A DNA stretch of 64,000 nucleotides from Microscilla marina ATCC 23134. GTDB lineage: Bacteria > Bacteroidota > Bacteroidia > Cytophagales > Microscillaceae. Shown here in pieces: positions 61,551 through 64,000 of the stretch; position 1 is the stretch's first letter, and every line of letters starts with the position of its first letter. The stretch covers positions 298,421-362,420 of the forward strand of contig NZ_AAWS01000001.1 of assembly GCF_000169175.1 (NCBI RefSeq), written 5' to 3'. The notes under the pieces were generated by a model that saw only the letters and a program-made list of their open reading frames with translations, did no database searches and was not told where the DNA came from. Both the position numbers and the translations under genes were made by a program.

Positions 61551-62222
61551 ATGCACACTATTAAAACATTCTTTGGGCTTACTTTGATAGTAGCCTGGTT
61601 GGTTTGCCTACACGGGTGCCAACCCCAGCAAAGTAAAAATACAGATGAAAAACCATTGCCTTTTTACAACAAGAGCGATTTTACGCCTGAGTGGATTAAA
61701 AAGGAAGAGCCAAAATACCAGAAAATTCACACCATCGCCCCCTTTCGTTTTACCAATCAGGACAGTGAATCGGTAACCAACGAAACCCTCAAGGGCAAAA
61801 TTTATGTAGCCAACTTCTTTTTTACTACTTGTGGCAGCGTATGCCCTCGAATGACTGAAAACCTGCGCATGATACAAGAGGCGTTTGATGCCAGCGATGA
61901 TGTAAGGCTGGTGTCGCATACGGTAATGCCTTGGGTAGATTCTTTGCCACGTTTACGCAGGTTTGTAAAGCGTAAAAAAATAGATACTAAGATGTGGCAC
62001 CTGGTAACAGGTAAAAAAGAGGAGATTTATACGCTGGCGCGCCAATCTTACTTTGCCGAAGAAAAGCCAGGGTTTGCCAAAGACGCAGACGAGTTTTTGC
62101 ACACCGAGCACGTGATATTGGTAGATAAAAAAGGGAGAATAAGGGGGGTATACAACGGAATGGTACAATTAGAAGTAAAACGTTTGGTACAGGATATTAA
62201 AACTTTGCGGAATGTAGGGTAG
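61551..62222 (+). CDS. SCO1/SenC-family copper chaperone-like lipoprotein
   Basis: 223 residues. Lipoprotein signal with HGC (Cys23). Thioredoxin fold with the copper motif CxxxCP as CGSVCPRM (Cys94, Cys98) and the distal His in FLHTEHVILVDKKG (about 185-195). The family delivers copper to cytochrome c oxidase or acts in redox stress. Repeat B3 and a short MITE copy intervene between it and the MORN gene, so the cluster may originally have been one operon. Confidence 0.9.
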   Translation: MHTIKTFFGLTLIVAWLVCLHGCQPQQSKNTDEKPLPFYNKSDFTPEWIKKEEPKYQKIHTIAPFRFTNQDSESVTNETLKGKIYVANFFFTTCGSVCPRMTENLRMIQEAFDASDDVRLVSHTVMPWVDSLPRLRRFVKRKKIDTKMWHLVTGKKEEIYTLARQSYFAEEKPGFAKDADEFLHTEHVILVDKKGRIRGVYNGMVQLEVKRLVQDIKTLRNVG

Positions 62223-62298
62223 CTTTTGCCCCGAAAGATTTTTTTAACACGTTTTTCTGTCGTTTGGTTATTTCAGTAGCTAAACTATGATGATGTGG

Positions 62299-62327
62299 AG
62301 GTTGCCTTTATTGGGGCAACCTTTTTT
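62299..62327 (+). terminator. Terminator of the SCO1 gene
   Basis: Stem AGGTTGCC/GGGCAACCT with a T6 run. Confidence 0.8.
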
Positions 62328-62906
62328 GTTGAATACTTCTGGTGAAGCCGAGGCAGGGCAAACACTTTGCTGTATGTAATTAGTTTATTATAAGCAGCTT
62401 AAGTATACTTGTAGCCTATAGCCTCAACAAGGTTCTAGGGACTAGGTATACCCTGTTCCCTAAGTAACTACACTTTTTCTATCATGTTGATTTTTAGCAA
62501 CTTACAAAAAGCGTAGTCAATAGCCTCGACAGGGGGCAAGTCCTTAGATACTGATGCATATCAGTGCTTCAAACGACAAGTCGCAAGTCCTTAGTAACTC
62601 CGTTGAGCTCACGATATGCACAGGTATTCAAGACTTGCTGCTGCTTACACCACAACAAAACACCTGTAACTGTGTGCTTAGTATCAAATATTTTTTAAAT
62701 TTGGATAGCATCGGTTTGAGAGGATGTTTAAAAGTGATAACCTTGGCTTAAGAACAGGGTTTGTCGCGCTGGTTTGAGTAATTTTAATTTTAGTCAAAAA
62801 AGACTGCGCTTCAAATTTAATTTTGAGTCATACAAAAACTCATTATAAAACATACTCTGATGGTGAAAACCACAAGCAATTTTTTTTCAGCAAACTTTAA
62901 TGTATA
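62328..62906. other. Intergenic region with partial repeat C
   Basis: 62532-62640 holds a degenerate, minus-direction piece of repeat C: CAAGTCCTTAGATACTGATGCATATCAGTG, then CAAACGACAAGTCGCAAGTCC. GTAGCCTATAGCCTC-like motifs lie before it. No ORF with support. Confidence 0.6.
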
Positions 62907-64000
62907 ATGAAGAAAGCAACCTTATTCTTATTTCTATGCCTGTTGATGACGACGCAGGGAGTGTATGCCCAACAATGTGCCCGATTGGACAGCCTTCGCC
63001 GTATCATAAGATTATCAAAAGACATCAAGGTGCATATAGATGCCCTTAATATGCTATCGGCAGAATATGCCAAAGAAAGCCCCGATGGAGCTGCCCTGGT
63101 GTTTGCCCGCAAAGCCCTCAACCTTGCCAAAAAATACAAACACGAAAAAGGAAGAGCCGATGCGTTGGTCAATATTGGACTGATTGACTACAAAGAACTG
63201 ACCGAGTATAAAAAAGCCATCAAGCATTTTAAAGAAGCACTGACCATTTATACCAAGTTGGGCGACAAAAGCAAGGTTGCCGAAACCCAGGAGGTTATTG
63301 GTAAGTTTTATTTTGACTTGTTTTATTTGCGGAGCGATCAGGGTAACTACCGAAACGCTCTGGAGTATTACCAAAAAGCATTGGCTTTGCGCAAAGAACT
63401 GGGACACAAAAAGCAGATGGCAAAAATATATGAGGTAATCAGTGAGCTATACGGGCACCTCAACGAAAGCCAAAAAGCTATAGACGCCCTGATAGAGGCC
63501 GAAAAACTACTGGAAGATTTGGGCGAAAGCAAAACCAATAGCACCCGCCTTATTTCTAAATACAAAGCCAAGTATGAACAAATTCAGGCATTGGAAAAAC
63601 GCAACCAGTATTACCTGATTGGAGGCATTGCGTTGCTGGCAGTGCTGGCTTTGGTGTTGTTATTTACGGCGATGCGTCGCAAGAAAGTGGCACAGCAAAT
63701 GAAACAGCAAAAAGATACGGTGGTGCAGCAAAAGAAGGAATTGGAAGAGCAGGCAAGCACCATTGCCAAGCAAAAAAGTATTGTAGAAAACGCCAAAGAA
63801 GAAATAGAATCGTTTAGTTTGGTGCCCTCTTATGTGTTTGATGAAATAAGAGAGCAAGGGTATTATGAGCCACGCCAATACGACAAAGTATCGGTGTTGT
63901 TTGCCGACCTCGAAGATTTTACCAATGTGTCGCAGGGAATGGGGTCTGATAAATTGGTAGAAGAACTGAACGTTACTTTCAATAAGTTTGATGAAATATC
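62907..64000 (+). CDS. TPR receptor with class III adenylate/guanylate cyclase domain (cut by window end)
   Basis: 364 complete codons, open at the window end. Signal peptide (1-21, ending GVYAQ), TPR repeats (about 45-205: NIGLIDYKELTEYKKAIKHFKEAL and YQKALALRKELGHKKQ), a membrane helix at about 233-252, a coiled coil (about 258-297) and the start of a class III cyclase domain: VSVLFADLEDFTNVS with Asp334 as a metal ligand. Architecture: periplasmic TPR sensor, cytoplasmic cAMP or cGMP output. The catalytic second half is not in view. Confidence 0.85.
   Translation, partial: MKKATLFLFLCLLMTTQGVYAQQCARLDSLRRIIRLSKDIKVHIDALNMLSAEYAKESPDGAALVFARKALNLAKKYKHEKGRADALVNIGLIDYKELTEYKKAIKHFKEALTIYTKLGDKSKVAETQEVIGKFYFDLFYLRSDQGNYRNALEYYQKALALRKELGHKKQMAKIYEVISELYGHLNESQKAIDALIEAEKLLEDLGESKTNSTRLISKYKAKYEQIQALEKRNQYYLIGGIALLAVLALVLLFTAMRRKKVAQQMKQQKDTVVQQKKELEEQASTIAKQKSIVENAKEEIESFSLVPSYVFDEIREQGYYEPRQYDKVSVLFADLEDFTNVSQGMGSDKLVEELNVTFNKFDEI

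Overview
The window looks like chromosomal DNA of a marine gliding-type Bacteroidota (Cytophagales; a Microscilla-like organism is my inference, not a database result). The evidence is a PorP/SprF-type protein of the type IX secretion system (T9SS), C-terminal T9SS sorting domains on secreted proteins, promoter boxes of the Bacteroidota type (TAnnTTTG), almost no Shine-Dalgarno sites, and many long TPR, LRR and WD40 proteins. No tRNA, rRNA or CRISPR array was seen.

Layout. 0-6 kb: a lytic-transglycosylase-like secreted protein, a 57-codon gene with its own terminator, and LRR proteins, one with an embedded BRCT-like domain. 6-17.3 kb is mostly housekeeping: a saccharopine/alanine dehydrogenase-family enzyme, a PurF-like amidotransferase flanked by a 73-bp tandem array, nuoM and a frameshifted nuoN, and an ExbB-ExbD-TonB-like-FolC operon on the minus strand. 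18-25.9 kb: a PorP/SprF protein, a large BNR/PKD/GEVED T9SS cargo protein broken by one frameshift, a SiaC-family protein and a DNA-3-methyladenine glycosylase. 26-29 kb: a TPR histidine kinase and a membrane protein.

29.1-34 kb is a mobile-element island. Two IS630-type elements abut back to back and share one TA, an LRR gene fragment follows, and an IS1634-type element with a 6-bp target duplication sits inside a repeated terminator element. 34-42 kb: secreted proteins, a VPS10/BNR protein, a candidate double-glycine leader peptide, gatB and a TlpA-like thioredoxin lipoprotein. 42-49 kb: a MoxR ATPase, a cyclase-family hydrolase and an ADP-ribosylglycohydrolase face a minus-strand run that includes a DUF4132-type protein. 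50-55.8 kb is a single 1930-residue secreted WD40-caspase protein. 56-64 kb: an SDR-like protein, an M43 metalloprotease with a T9SS tail, an AstE/AspA-type enzyme, a YHYH / MORN / SCO1 cluster, and a TPR receptor with a class III cyclase domain cut by the window end.

The most distinctive overall signal is the intergenic DNA. At least five repeat families occur between genes: a short TIR element of the MITE type (four copies), a repeat of about 180 bp (three), a hairpin-rich repeat carrying a CCGATTTTATA stem (two long, two partial), a terminator-bearing 108-bp repeat (two), and AATTACGAATT arrays (two). Two genes (nuoN and the T9SS cargo gene) each carry a single-base frameshift of the same sign, so sequence error must be excluded before either is called a pseudogene.
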